A stretch of DNA of 64,000 bases from UMGS1649 sp964481385 (GTDB lineage Bacteria > Bacillota > Clostridia > TANB77 > CAG-465). This document shows positions 44,601 to 52,619 of the stretch, in pieces. The position numbers were made by a program, and so were the translations under genes. The notes beneath the pieces are model-generated. The model did not search any database. It was given only the letters and a program-made list of their open reading frames with translations, and had not been told where the DNA came from. The stretch is from positions 12,046-76,045 of the forward strand of contig CAYZTN010000001.1 in the NCBI GenBank assembly GCA_964481385.1, written 5' to 3'. The first letter of the stretch is position 1. The number at the start of each line of letters is the position of its first letter.

Positions 44601-46063
44601 TGTACTTCTTTTGGAATTATACACTCTGGGTTAACAAAAGTTGCAAATTCATCCACTATTTCCCCAGCTTTAACTTTACATGCTGCAATTTCTGTTATTT
44701 TACAAGTTCTTGCGTCAAGTCCCGTTGTTTCAATATCGAAAACAACATATGTATCTGGCATTTTAAAGTCAGGCTCTATATCCTGTACAAGATAGCCCTC
44801 AACACCATACAAAACCTTTATTGGAGCTGCGTCTAATACCTCTTGCGTTGTAGGATAACCAGATTCTTTTTTTACAAGTGAAGTAAAATTATCCATTATT
44901 ACGTGGTGTGCTTCGGGGAATGCTTGTACTACTCCATGGTCTGTTATAGCAACAGCTTTATGCCCCCACTTAATTGCATTTTTAATAATGCTTGTACATG
45001 AACTTACACCATCCATCGCACTCATCTGTGTATGCATGTGAAGCTCCACACGTTTATTTTCCGCATTGTCCATTCTTCCCTTTGGTTTTTCCCATTCAAT
45101 AAGGTTATTTAAAAGCATTGTAAGCTCTTTAGCATATGGGTCATATTGTGCTTTACCAGATGCCTTAACGTACGTGCCCTCTTTCACACGCGATTTAATC
45201 TTAGCAAGTTTTTTATCATCTAAAAACATCTTTGTAGCAATAGTACTTGTCCTATCACTAATGTCCAAGGTTAAAAGCTTTTTGCCAGATTTGAGTTCTC
45301 TTTCCTCCATAAGTTCAACACGTCCTGCAATGCAGGCTTTATCATAATCGGTATTTAAATCCTCTATGTTGTCTATTTTTTCTTTGGTAATATCTCTACC
45401 ATATATTACAACCGAATTTTCCTCTGCGTCATCTTCTGCGGGCTTTTCAAAATTTTCCTTTGGAGCAGGAGTAAAACTTGGTACACTCGCATTATTGCTT
45501 TCTTTCTGCTTTTGTTTTTCCTGTACGTCTTGAGTTGACACAGTTGCGATATCTTCTCTTTTTACCACAAATTCCATTGGTGAAGTTTCTGTTTTAAATG
45601 CTGGATTATCTGCTATATTTACTTCTTTTTCTTCACCAAAAAAGCCTTTTATGCAACTAGAAATTAACTCGTCCACTTTTTTAAGTCTTAAAAAACCGCT
45701 CTGGTTGTTTTTTAATTCTATAGTAACTGTTTCTTCTCCAACGACTATATTTCCGTTATCAAAAACCTGAGATAAATATGGTCTTGTGTGTTTTAAATAT
45801 TCAATTATATTAAATACATCTTGTTCTTCAATGCCTAAAGGCGAAGGGCAACTAAACTTTAGCTTAAAGTCATTTAGGCTAAAACACGTTTTTGCATTAT
45901 CTGTAAAGTCTGAAACATCGACAGGATTTATCTTTCTGTCTATATTTATGTACATTATAGCGGTATTTGCTTTTTCTGAAAACTTTATTTCTTGCAACTC
46001 TAACTCTGCCAAAGTACTATTTTCACTTAAAGCTTTACCAAACAACTCCTTTATTTTTCTCAT
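41660..46063 (-). CDS. polC: DNA polymerase III alpha subunit, PolC type
   Basis: 1467 residues from the ATG at 46063 (GGGGGT just upstream); the frame opens at 46099. PolC is the main replicative polymerase of low-GC Gram-positives. Order of domains: N-terminal part, OB fold (VVIYGRDITKEKIDNIEDL), PHP (RVELHMHTQMSAMDGVSS), a DEDD proofreading exonuclease inserted in PHP (YVVFDIETTGLDARTCK, VLVAHNAKFDVGFI), then the polymerase (LVGSRGSVGSSFVANM, a four-cysteine zinc site CKKCKYSDF/CPVCGE, EPDIDLNFSGDYQ). It is the last gene of the cluster and ends at palindromic copy E. Confidence 0.98.
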   Translation of the reverse strand: MRKIKELFGKALSENSTLAELELQEIKFSEKANTAIMYINIDRKINPVDVSDFTDNAKTCFSLNDFKLKFSCPSPLGIEEQDVFNIIEYLKHTRPYLSQVFDNGNIVVGEETVTIELKNNQSGFLRLKKVDELISSCIKGFFGEEKEVNIADNPAFKTETSPMEFVVKREDIATVSTQDVQEKQKQKESNNASVPSFTPAPKENFEKPAEDDAEENSVVIYGRDITKEKIDNIEDLNTDYDKACIAGRVELMEERELKSGKKLLTLDISDRTSTIATKMFLDDKKLAKIKSRVKEGTYVKASGKAQYDPYAKELTMLLNNLIEWEKPKGRMDNAENKRVELHMHTQMSAMDGVSSCTSIIKNAIKWGHKAVAITDHGVVQAFPEAHHVIMDNFTSLVKKESGYPTTQEVLDAAPIKVLYGVEGYLVQDIEPDFKMPDTYVVFDIETTGLDARTCKITEIAACKVKAGEIVDEFATFVNPECIIPKEVQELTHITPDMVKDAPTIEDVLPKFLDFISGSVLVAHNAKFDVGFIRHNAEEQKIWDKMTPYVMDTLVIARELYPTFENHKLGTLAENLGVTLEGAHRAINDTRATVHVMLKMLEDAVSRGIDITGYVYSSQIEDMKRLPYYHIIIFAKNYTGLKNLYRLISYSHVTYFNKRPRISRSMLNRYKEGLLIGSACESGELYQAIFEKESPEQIEAIANFYDYLEVQPLGNNRFYTRSGRENKKGELVYLSEEELKQINVDIVNLGEKLNKPVVATCDVHFLNPEDEIYRRIIMAGMGFSDADEQAPLYFRTTEEMLKEFDYLPPEKAYEIVVTNTNLVADMCDRITPISDEKCPPHIDGCEETIRNIAESKAHELYGDPLPDIVKERLEKELDSIIKNGFSVMYIIAQKLVWKSNEDGYLVGSRGSVGSSFVANMTGITEVNSLKAHYRCKKCKYSDFSDHGVKNGFDLPDKDCPVCGEKLEKDGMDIPFETFLGFNGDKEPDIDLNFSGDYQAKAHRYTEVIFGKGTTYKAGTIGTVADKTAYGFVLKYLEERNKKMLTPEINRIARGCTGIKRTSGQHPGGIIVVPKGREIYEFCPVQHPADDPHSTIVTTHFDYHSIDKNLLKLDILGHDDPTVIRMLQDLTGVDPKTIPLDDKDTMSIFSSTDALGVTKEEIHSEVGTYGVPEFGTKFVRGMLVDTKPTTFEELIRISGLSHGTDVWLNNAQTLIEEGRATLSEAICTRDDIMIYLMDKGLEPNTAFKIMESVRKGKVAKGKEPKWPDYETQMKEHGVPDWYIDSCKKIKYMFPKAHAVAYVTMAFRIAWFKVHIPEAYYAAFFSIRADEFDADSMLYGETKVLEKMKEIDMLGNQASQKEKGMYPILEIVLEMNKRHINFLPIDLYKSHSKKFLIEDGSLRPPLSAIPNFGEVNAENVLKAREEEQFNSKEDLMRRAKLGKSGMELLESYGCLKGMPNSLQVSLFDNL

Positions 46064-46157
46064 ATTTACCCCCACATAGAAATTAAAAACCCAAAGCACA
46101 CGTAATATTTGTACATTTTGGATTTTTAATTTTTCTTTTGTTTTTCTTATTATTTAG

Positions 46158-47414
46158 TTATATTATTCGTATTATATCTTTTATAGTTACATATATAGTG
46201 AGCGCTATCAAAAGTACAAAACCTATACCACTTAATACCAATTCTACTTTTTCTGGCACACGTTTTCTTGTTACTCCCTCTACCGCTACTAACACTATTT
46301 TACCACCATCAAGCGGTGGGAATGGCATAATGTTTGCCATACCAATAGCAAGTGAAATTGTTGCAACCAAGCTTAGTAATTCCATAATTCCATCTGCTTT
46401 AGAGACCATTTCTCCTACGCCAACTATTCCAGACATTTGTGTAAGTTTTACTTTACCTTTAAATAAATCTACGTACGAATTAACCACTCTAATTACAGTA
46501 TTAACAGATTTATACCATGAGTATTTAAATGTTGTAGGTGTAACATCTACACTAGTTATACCTAGATTAACATACTCTGTTTTTGCTGGTGTTATTTTTA
46601 AATTTTTAGTTTCACCGTTTCTTGAAACTACAATGTCTACTTCTTGTTCAACATACTTTGTAACATTAGATATTACTTCTGCAGAGTTTTGAACGTTAAC
46701 GCCACCTACACTAATTACTGTATCTCCAGCTTTAATTCCAGCTGCTTCTGCTCTTGATCCAGGCTCTACAATGTTTATAACTGGTTTAATTGTTCCATCT
46801 TCATTTAGCAAAGTGGAATCAAAATACGTTCCTATATATCCTTTTGTACTTACAACGCCCTTAACTACAGCAGTCTTTTTTTCACCATTAGAAATATATT
46901 CTACTTCTACATCTTTTTCAGTTATATCGTCATAAAGTGCAATATCTTGATATATATGTGTTGAAATGCTACCAATCTTTGTAACTACATCACCATCACG
47001 AAGTCCTGCTTCATATAGCACGCTCTCTTCTGGTAAATTTCTTAATGCAGTTGTATATGTATCTGTTCCAAAGTTTATACCCAGCATTATGCAAATTCCA
47101 AGTATGAAGTTAAATACAACACCTGCTACTAGTACCAATATTCTTTGCCAGCAAGGCTTATTGCTAAATGAATTCTCGGATTTTGTACTACCATCTTCAC
47201 CTTCAATATCTACATAACCACCAAGTAATACTAATCGAAAAGAGTAAGTTGTACCTTTAAACTTTTTTTGCCAAAGTGCTTTACCAAAACCAATACTAAA
47301 TTCGTTTACCGTCATTTTAAACGCTTTTGCAACCATAAAATGACCAAATTCATGTACTATGGCAACAACAGATAATACTATTATTAGTTCCACTACAGTA
47401 ATTAAAAAACTCAA
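46158..47414 (-). CDS. rseP: site-2 protease RseP/RasP
   Basis: 418 residues. The zinc motif HEFGHFMVAKAF (HExxH, residues 21-25) is in the first membrane helix, one PDZ domain lies in the middle (NIVEPGSRAEAAGIKAGDTV), and NIMPFPPLDGGKIV supplies the third ligand. A second GLRDGD repeat suggests two PDZ-like units. It cleaves anti-sigma factors and signal-peptide remnants within the membrane. In most Firmicutes dxr lies between cdsA and rseP; here it is missing. Confidence 0.95.
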   Translation of the reverse strand: MSFLITVVELIIVLSVVAIVHEFGHFMVAKAFKMTVNEFSIGFGKALWQKKFKGTTYSFRLVLLGGYVDIEGEDGSTKSENSFSNKPCWQRILVLVAGVVFNFILGICIMLGINFGTDTYTTALRNLPEESVLYEAGLRDGDVVTKIGSISTHIYQDIALYDDITEKDVEVEYISNGEKKTAVVKGVVSTKGYIGTYFDSTLLNEDGTIKPVINIVEPGSRAEAAGIKAGDTVISVGGVNVQNSAEVISNVTKYVEQEVDIVVSRNGETKNLKITPAKTEYVNLGITSVDVTPTTFKYSWYKSVNTVIRVVNSYVDLFKGKVKLTQMSGIVGVGEMVSKADGIMELLSLVATISLAIGMANIMPFPPLDGGKIVLVAVEGVTRKRVPEKVELVLSGIGFVLLIALTIYVTIKDIIRII

Positions 47415-47446
47415 AACTCATCTCGACCTTTCTTAAACTTAATTTA

Positions 47447-48259
47447 TTATATGTATAATTTTATAAAAATATATACTATTGGTGCAACAAACATTAAACT
47501 ATCAAAACGATCTAATATTCCACCATGTCCTGGCATAATCTTGCCAGAGTCTTTAATTTTACAATATCTTTTAATTGCAGATTCTGTTAAATCTCCAAAT
47601 TGACCCGCTACTGCTGCAACAAGTGCAACAAATATCCAATAAAAGATATTTACATTTATATTAAATGCGTATCTTCCAATAAGTGCTAATATCATAAATG
47701 CAATTAGCACTCCAATTATTCCGCCAATAGATCCTTCAACTGTTTTATTCGGGCTTATATCTGGTGCAAGTTTTGTCTTTCCTATTTTAGAACCCACCAA
47801 AAATGCACACGTGTCGCTTATAAACGCACCGCAGAACACAAACAATATGTAGAATCTACCATAAGGCAGGGCTAATATTAACTTAATAAATGATAAAGTA
47901 AATGGTATGTATAGTATTCCAAGTATTGTTATAGCAATATCTTTCATGCTTCTTTTTACATTTGATAACGTTATATAAGCAAACGAACCTATCAAAACTA
48001 AAGGGAGCAGTATTTTAATCATCATTATCCTGTATGCCTCAGGCATAAGGCCACCTGTTAAAATTATACAAAGGCAACCAAGATAAGATATCCAAGATAT
48101 TGGTTTACAACCAATTCCTCTAAAAGCTCTTAGATATTCAAACATCGCTATAACAGAAATTGCAACTACTGTTATTGTGTCAAACCATCTATTGTCTATA
48201 ACAAGTACTGCAACCCAAAGAAGTACAAACACTACCGATGATACTATCCTTTTTTTCAT
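47447..48259 (-). CDS. cdsA: phosphatidate cytidylyltransferase
   Basis: 270 residues with about eight membrane helices. CdsA makes CDP-diacylglycerol from phosphatidate and CTP. The signature region is intact: SAIKRYCKIKDSGKIMPGHG followed by GILDRFDS, and KLAPDISPNKTVEGSIGGI precedes it. It begins three bases after frr; uppS, usually between them, is absent. Confidence 0.95.
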   Translation of the reverse strand: MKKRIVSSVVFVLLWVAVLVIDNRWFDTITVVAISVIAMFEYLRAFRGIGCKPISWISYLGCLCIILTGGLMPEAYRIMMIKILLPLVLIGSFAYITLSNVKRSMKDIAITILGILYIPFTLSFIKLILALPYGRFYILFVFCGAFISDTCAFLVGSKIGKTKLAPDISPNKTVEGSIGGIIGVLIAFMILALIGRYAFNINVNIFYWIFVALVAAVAGQFGDLTESAIKRYCKIKDSGKIMPGHGGILDRFDSLMFVAPIVYIFIKLYI

Positions 48260-48262
48260 AAT

Positions 48263-48811
48263 TTATACTTCCATTATTTCCTTTTCTTTTTCAGCAACTT
48301 TAGTTGATACCAAATCAACGTATTTATCCGTTAGCTTTTGAATCTTTTCTTCCTCGCTACGGCGTTCATCTTCGCTCATTTCTCCATCTTTTTCAAGTTT
48401 TTTTGCTGTATCCATAGCGTCTCTTCTAATATTTCTTATTGTAACTTTAACATTTTCTCCAAGCTCTCTGATATCTTTTGCAAGTTCTTTACGTCTTGCT
48501 TCAGTTAACTCAGGAAACATCAAACGAATTCCCGATGCATCTTGAAGTGGGTTTATACCGATATCTGCTTTAGTTATTGCCTTAGCAATTTCAGGTATAA
48601 GATTTCTATCCCAAGGTGTAATTAAAATTTGTCTTGGCTCCGGTACAGAAACTGAAGCTAATTGATTTACTGGAGTAACCGCTCCATAATATTCTACTTT
48701 AACCTTATTTAATATTTGTGGGTTTGCACGTCCTGCACGAATATTTCCAAGCTCCTCTTCTAAGTATTCTATTTTCTCTTTCATTTTAATTTCAAAGTCA
48801 TTTAAATCCAT
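48263..48811 (-). CDS. frr: ribosome recycling factor
   Basis: 182 residues. RRF splits post-termination ribosomes together with EF-G. Typical segments: GRANPQILNKVKVEYYGAVTP, NQLASVSVPEPRQILITPWD, and EARRKELAKDIRELGENVK. AGGAGG lies nine bases before the ATG. It has its own promoter, needed because the pilin-like gene upstream ends in a terminator. pyrH, usually just upstream, is missing. Confidence 0.97.
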   Translation of the reverse strand: MDLNDFEIKMKEKIEYLEEELGNIRAGRANPQILNKVKVEYYGAVTPVNQLASVSVPEPRQILITPWDRNLIPEIAKAITKADIGINPLQDASGIRLMFPELTEARRKELAKDIRELGENVKVTIRNIRRDAMDTAKKLEKDGEMSEDERRSEEEKIQKLTDKYVDLVSTKVAEKEKEIMEV

Positions 48812-48839
48812 ATATTTTTCTCCTCCTAAACACTTAATA

Positions 48840-48867
48840 ATTATACTATATTTACAGAAAAAAGCAA
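48840..48867 (-). promoter_or_regulatory. promoter of frr-cdsA-rseP-polC
   Basis: On the minus strand, TTGCTT (48867-48862), 16 bases, TATAAT (48845-48840). Its -35 lies inside the terminator of the pilin-like gene. Confidence 0.55.
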
Positions 48868-48895
48868 GTCTAAACTAAAGTTTGACTCGCTTACT
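48862..48895 (-). terminator. terminator of the pilin-like gene
   Basis: AAGCAAGTCTAAACT (48862-48876) pairs with AGTTTGACTCGCTT (about 48879-48892) with one bulge and one mismatch. TTTTTTCTG follows on the minus strand. Confidence 0.7.
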
Positions 48896-48930
48896 TTAAA
48901 TAACACATAAAATCACATTTTCTGTTTGAC

Positions 48931-49410
48931 TTACTTGCGTACAGTCTCTACATCCAACGCAAAATATATATCCTCACCTGCTTTGAATCCTGCTATATAA
49001 TATACACACGTCCCCATGTCGTTTATATACAATACATCGCTTTCTTGCGTTATATCATACACCGCTTTTTGCACATTTAATTTTTCTATGTCTAATGCAT
49101 AAAACTTGCCTGTATCGTCACCATTTTTAGTGATTTGTGCAGATAACGCTTGACTTTTATCTGTTGTAAGATTTGCTTTAGTCAGAAGCTGTGTTTTGGT
49201 CAAAGCCGTTGCTCCCGTCTTCACTGGGAGTATGCCACGTGTCGCATAATACTCAACTGCGGCATCTTGTATCCTTGCCATATTTGTTTTAAAATTTCCT
49301 TCTTTTGATATATCTATTGCATCCTTAGCAGAAAACACAGTTATGCCCGCTAGTATAGATAAAATAATCATTATTATTACAAGTATCATAAGAGAAATTC
49401 CTTTTTTCAT
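48931..49410 (-). CDS. type IV pilin-like / pseudopilin protein inserted between tsf and frr
   Basis: 159 residues. MKKG is followed by ISLMILVIIMIILSILAGIT, a prepilin-like signal without Glu at position 5. A long helix continues (AIDISKEGNFKTNMARIQDAA) and the C-terminal beta domain ends in SDVLYINDMGTCVYYIAGF, like the pilin-like protein at 12247. It has its own promoter and its own terminator, so it is a separate unit placed at the position where pyrH normally stands. The binding site is GGAGG nine bases from the ATG. No assembly genes are nearby. Confidence 0.75.
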   Translation of the reverse strand: MKKGISLMILVIIMIILSILAGITVFSAKDAIDISKEGNFKTNMARIQDAAVEYYATRGILPVKTGATALTKTQLLTKANLTTDKSQALSAQITKNGDDTGKFYALDIEKLNVQKAVYDITQESDVLYINDMGTCVYYIAGFKAGEDIYFALDVETVRK

Positions 49411-49435
49411 TTATTAGTCCTCCAACTTTTCTTTA

Positions 49436-49464
49436 ATTATACTAAAAGAAGAGTTCACATGCAA
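49436..49464 (-). promoter_or_regulatory. promoter of the pilin-like gene
   Basis: On the minus strand, TTGCAT (49464-49459), 17 bases, TATAAT (49441-49436). The -35 overlaps one arm of the tsf terminator. Confidence 0.6.
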
Positions 49465-49480
49465 CTATTACATGTGAACT
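49452..49480 (-). terminator. terminator of rpsB-tsf
   Basis: AGTTCACATG (49452-49461) and CATGTGAACT (49471-49480) form a perfect 10-bp stem with loop CAACTATTA. CTTCTTTT follows on the minus strand. Confidence 0.8.
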
Positions 49481-49486
49481 TTATAA

Positions 49487-50131
49487 TTATCCTTTAACTT
49501 GTTTCATTACTTCTTCAGCAAAATTTTCGTTTTTCTTTTCTAGTCCTTCGCCTCTTTCAAATCTTACAAATCTTCTTATTACAAGATTTTCTCCAATTGT
49601 TGCAATCTTTTCATTCAATAAATCTTTAATCTTTTTGTCAGGATCTTTTACAAATGGTTGTTCAAGCAAACAAATTTCCTCGAAAAATTTATTTAATCTT
49701 CCCTCTACCATTTTTTCAACAACAGCTTCTGGTTTTCCTTCATTTAAAGCTTGTGCTTTAAGTGTTGCTTTTTCAGCTTCTACAACATCGGCTGGAACCT
49801 CTTCTTTAGAAACATATTTTGGAGATGCTGCAACGATATGCATTGCAATATCTCTTACAAAAGTTCTGAACTCTTCGTTTTTAGCAACAAAATCCGTCTC
49901 AGAGTTAACCTCTACCATCGCACCATACTTACCACTATGTATGTATGCTTCTACAAGACCTTCAGATGCTATTCTTCCAGCTTTCTTAGCAGCTTTTGCA
50001 AGGCCTTTTTCTCTCAATAATTCTACTGCCTTATCCATATTTCCGTCTGTTTCTACTAGAACTTTTTTGCAGTCCATTACGCCTGCACCAGTCATTTCTC
50101 TTAATTCTTTAACTTGTTCAGCTGTTACCAT
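49487..50131 (-). CDS. tsf: elongation factor Ts
   Basis: 214 residues. EF-Ts exchanges GDP on EF-Tu. The N-terminal UBA-like domain (VKELREMTGAGVMDCKKVLVE) and the EF-Tu contact motif SETDFVAKNEEF are present; the second core subdomain is short, as in the ~215-residue bacterial type. It starts three bases after rpsB. Confidence 0.97.
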   Translation of the reverse strand: MVTAEQVKELREMTGAGVMDCKKVLVETDGNMDKAVELLREKGLAKAAKKAGRIASEGLVEAYIHSGKYGAMVEVNSETDFVAKNEEFRTFVRDIAMHIVAASPKYVSKEEVPADVVEAEKATLKAQALNEGKPEAVVEKMVEGRLNKFFEEICLLEQPFVKDPDKKIKDLLNEKIATIGENLVIRRFVRFERGEGLEKKNENFAEEVMKQVKG

Positions 50132-50134
50132 AAA

Positions 50135-50992
50135 CTATTCCTCCTTTGCAGTTTCTGCGTTTTCTTCTACTTTTTCCTCATTATTTTTCTTATAATTTCT
50201 TCTATCTTGTGGTTTTGTTTGTTTTCTTTCAATTTTGTCTTCGCCCATAACTTTCACTAGTTCTGCCATAGACTCAACATCTTCTTGAACTTCAAGTTCG
50301 CCTACAGGTTCACCATTTTTACCATGTAAAACAGCATCTGCCATTTTTGCAGTTATAAGTTTTACTGCTCTTACGGCATCGTCATTTCCTGGAATAGCTA
50401 AATCAACATCATTAGGGTTACAATTTGAATCGATTAAACCAATTGTAGGTATTCCTAACTTCCTAGCTTCCTTAGTACAAATTAGTTCTTTCTTAGAATC
50501 TATCAAGAATATTAAAGAAGGTAGTTTTTCCATTTCTTTAATACCGCCAAGATTTTGATTTAATTTGTCTTTCTCAGCTCTTAATTTAATTACTTCTTTT
50601 TTAGGTAGAACTTCAAAAGTTCCGTCATTTTCCATGTTTTCAAGTTCAACAAGTCTTGCTATTCTTGATTTTATAGTTTTGAAGTTTGTTAAAGTTCCGC
50701 CTAACCATCTGCTGTTAATGTAGTACATACCACATCTTGTAGCTTCTTCAGCTATTGTATCAGCGATTTGTTTTTTAGTACCAACAAATAGTACTGTTCC
50801 ACCAGCTTCAACTGTTGATCTTACTTTCTCGTAAGCTTCAGTTACTTGCTCTAGTGTTTTTTGTAAATCTAAGATATATATTCCGTTTCTTGCAGTGAAT
50901 ATATATGGAGCCATTCTTGGGTCCCATCTCTTAGTTTGGTGTCCAAAGTGCACACCTGCTTCTAGCAATGATCTCATAGGTATAATTGCCAT
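50135..50992 (-). CDS. rpsB: 30S ribosomal protein S2
   Basis: 285 residues from the ATG at 50992, which follows AGGGAGG by nine bases; the frame is open far upstream but has no other signal. Typical S2 parts: LLEAGVHFGHQTKRWDPRMAPYI (first 20), ILDLQKTLEQVTEAY, VLFVGTKKQIADTIAEEA, YINSRWLGGTLTNF, GIPTIGLIDSNCNP. A charged C-terminal tail of about 50 residues (KPQDRRNYKKNNEEKVEENAE) is longer than in E. coli. Confidence 0.96.
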   Translation of the reverse strand: MAIIPMRSLLEAGVHFGHQTKRWDPRMAPYIFTARNGIYILDLQKTLEQVTEAYEKVRSTVEAGGTVLFVGTKKQIADTIAEEATRCGMYYINSRWLGGTLTNFKTIKSRIARLVELENMENDGTFEVLPKKEVIKLRAEKDKLNQNLGGIKEMEKLPSLIFLIDSKKELICTKEARKLGIPTIGLIDSNCNPNDVDLAIPGNDDAVRAVKLITAKMADAVLHGKNGEPVGELEVQEDVESMAELVKVMGEDKIERKQTKPQDRRNYKKNNEEKVEENAETAKEE

Positions 50993-51044
50993 TTTATTCA
51001 TCCTCCCTTTAAAATCCTCCACAAATACTTTAAACTTTGTTTTA

Positions 51045-51056
51045 CCTCTTTCGAGG
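51045..51056 (-). promoter_or_regulatory. GAAA-tetraloop hairpin in the rpsB leader
   Basis: On the minus strand CCTC-GAAA-GAGG forms a compact hairpin about 50 bases before the rpsB start, with TTGGCCTTT just upstream. Ribosomal-protein leaders often hold such elements for feedback control. This is only a candidate. Confidence 0.3.
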
Positions 51057-51163
51057 AAAGGCCAACAAAATATATTTGTGTGTGTATTTGTTGCACAAAT
51101 CAGCAACGTAATTATTTTAACACATTGATAACTCAATTTCAAGTAAATTATGTAAATTTTCTA

Positions 51164-52174
51164 TCACCTGGCCATTATTCCGTTGCCGTTTTCTAGTAAA
51201 TGGATATATTCTAATGCCTTACCAGTGCCTTGTGCAACACACTCTATTGGCTTATCTGGTATTCGTGTCTTTAATCCAAGTTTTTCGAATATCAATCTAT
51301 CAACGCCATCAATCAAACTACCACCACCAGTTATATATACTGTATTTTCTTTAATATCAGCTGCTAATTCCGGTGTAATATCTTCCAACACTTCTCTAAC
51401 CGCAAACAAAATTCTTGATGCAAGAGGCATAAATATTTCATAAATCTCATCTGACGTCAATTCAATTCCTTTTGGGAAGCCAGTAAGTATATCTTTTCCT
51501 CTTATCTTAATTTTTTGCACAACTGTTTTCCTATATACAGCTCCTATTTCAATTTTAACTTTCTCCGCTGTCTTCTCACCTATAATCAATGAATATTTAC
51601 TTTTAACATACTTCATTATTTCATTATTAAACGCATTTCCAGCAATTTTTATAGAACCCGACTTAACTATTCCACCCAACGAAATTACCGCTATATCTGT
51701 CGTTCCACCTCCAATGTCTATAACAAGTGTACCTCGAGGTTTCATTATATCTACACCTGCTCCTATTGCTGCAGCAAGTGGCTCTTGAATAATATTTACA
51801 CGTCTTGCCCCAATAAGCAACGCTGCATCTATTACAGCTTTTTTTTCAAGATTTGTAACTCCAGACGGAACACATATTACCAAGCTAGGATTTATAACCT
51901 TTTGGTCAGATACTACTGCAATATAATGCTTGAGCATTTTTTCTGTTATTTTATAATCAGATATAACACCATCTTTTAAAGGATATATTGTTTCTATATT
52001 TTTTGAAACTCTACCTACTAATTTTTCCGCTTCTTTTCCGTATGCAACAATTTCGCTATTTGTTTTGTCTATAGCAACAACCGATGGCTCATTCAAGACA
52101 ATCCCTTTGTCTTTTATATATATTAAAACAGTAGTTGTCCCTAAATCTATACCTATCTCCTGAGATAATTTCAT
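51164..52174 (-). CDS. mbl: MreB/Mbl-family rod-shape actin homologue
   Basis: 336 residues. The ATPase motifs are IGIDLGTTTVLIYIKDKGIV (phosphate 1), VIDIGGGTTDIAVISLGG (phosphate 2) and VYITGGGSLIDGVD (adenosine). These are close to MreB/Mbl. Its position after spoIIID matches mbl of Bacillus. Such filaments guide sidewall peptidoglycan synthesis under the membrane. Confidence 0.93.
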   Translation of the reverse strand: MKLSQEIGIDLGTTTVLIYIKDKGIVLNEPSVVAIDKTNSEIVAYGKEAEKLVGRVSKNIETIYPLKDGVISDYKITEKMLKHYIAVVSDQKVINPSLVICVPSGVTNLEKKAVIDAALLIGARRVNIIQEPLAAAIGAGVDIMKPRGTLVIDIGGGTTDIAVISLGGIVKSGSIKIAGNAFNNEIMKYVKSKYSLIIGEKTAEKVKIEIGAVYRKTVVQKIKIRGKDILTGFPKGIELTSDEIYEIFMPLASRILFAVREVLEDITPELAADIKENTVYITGGGSLIDGVDRLIFEKLGLKTRIPDKPIECVAQGTGKALEYIHLLENGNGIMAR

Positions 52175-52242
52175 ATTTACGCCCCTCTTTTGTTCTTACA
52201 ATTATATTACAATTTATGGACTTTTTCAATCTCTTATAAATA

Positions 52243-52275
52243 GTTTAAGCTAGAACGTATATCATTCCAGCTTAA
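52243..52275 (-). terminator. hairpin between spoIIID and mbl
   Basis: TTTAAGCT-A-GAA and TTC-C-AGCTTAAA form an interrupted stem, weakly followed by T on the minus strand. Termination is likely but not strong. Confidence 0.45.
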
Positions 52276-52282
52276 ATTTTAT

Positions 52283-52537
52283 TTATTTTCTTTTTGCTTC
52301 ATACTTTAATTTAGTTGCCATACCACCACGTATATGGCGTTCTTCTTTATTTTTTTCCAGTACCTTTTTTGCTTCTATCGCAAGACTTGGGTTTATTTCT
52401 TCCAGCCTTTGTGAAATATCCTTATGGATTGTACTTTTAGATATATTAAATACTTTTGCTGTTTGTCTTACGGTACTACCTGTTTCTATTATGTAAGTTG
52501 CAACTTTTTTTACTCTTTCTTCGATATCGCTATACAT
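52283..52537 (-). CDS. spoIIID: sporulation transcription factor SpoIIID
   Basis: 84 residues. It is a mother-cell DNA-binding protein that switches sigma-E genes. The helix-turn-helix is in TVRQTAKVFNISKSTIHKDI, followed by QRLEEINPSLAIEAKKVLEK and the C-terminal basic region RHIRGGMATKLKYEAKRK. These are nearly textbook for SpoIIID. Confidence 0.97.
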   Translation of the reverse strand: MYSDIEERVKKVATYIIETGSTVRQTAKVFNISKSTIHKDISQRLEEINPSLAIEAKKVLEKNKEERHIRGGMATKLKYEAKRK

Positions 52538-52619
52538 GAATATGCTCCCTTCTTATTATTAAATACTTTTGTCTATATCTCTATACTATATACTTATTCA
52601 GTATTTTCTAGTTTATGAA

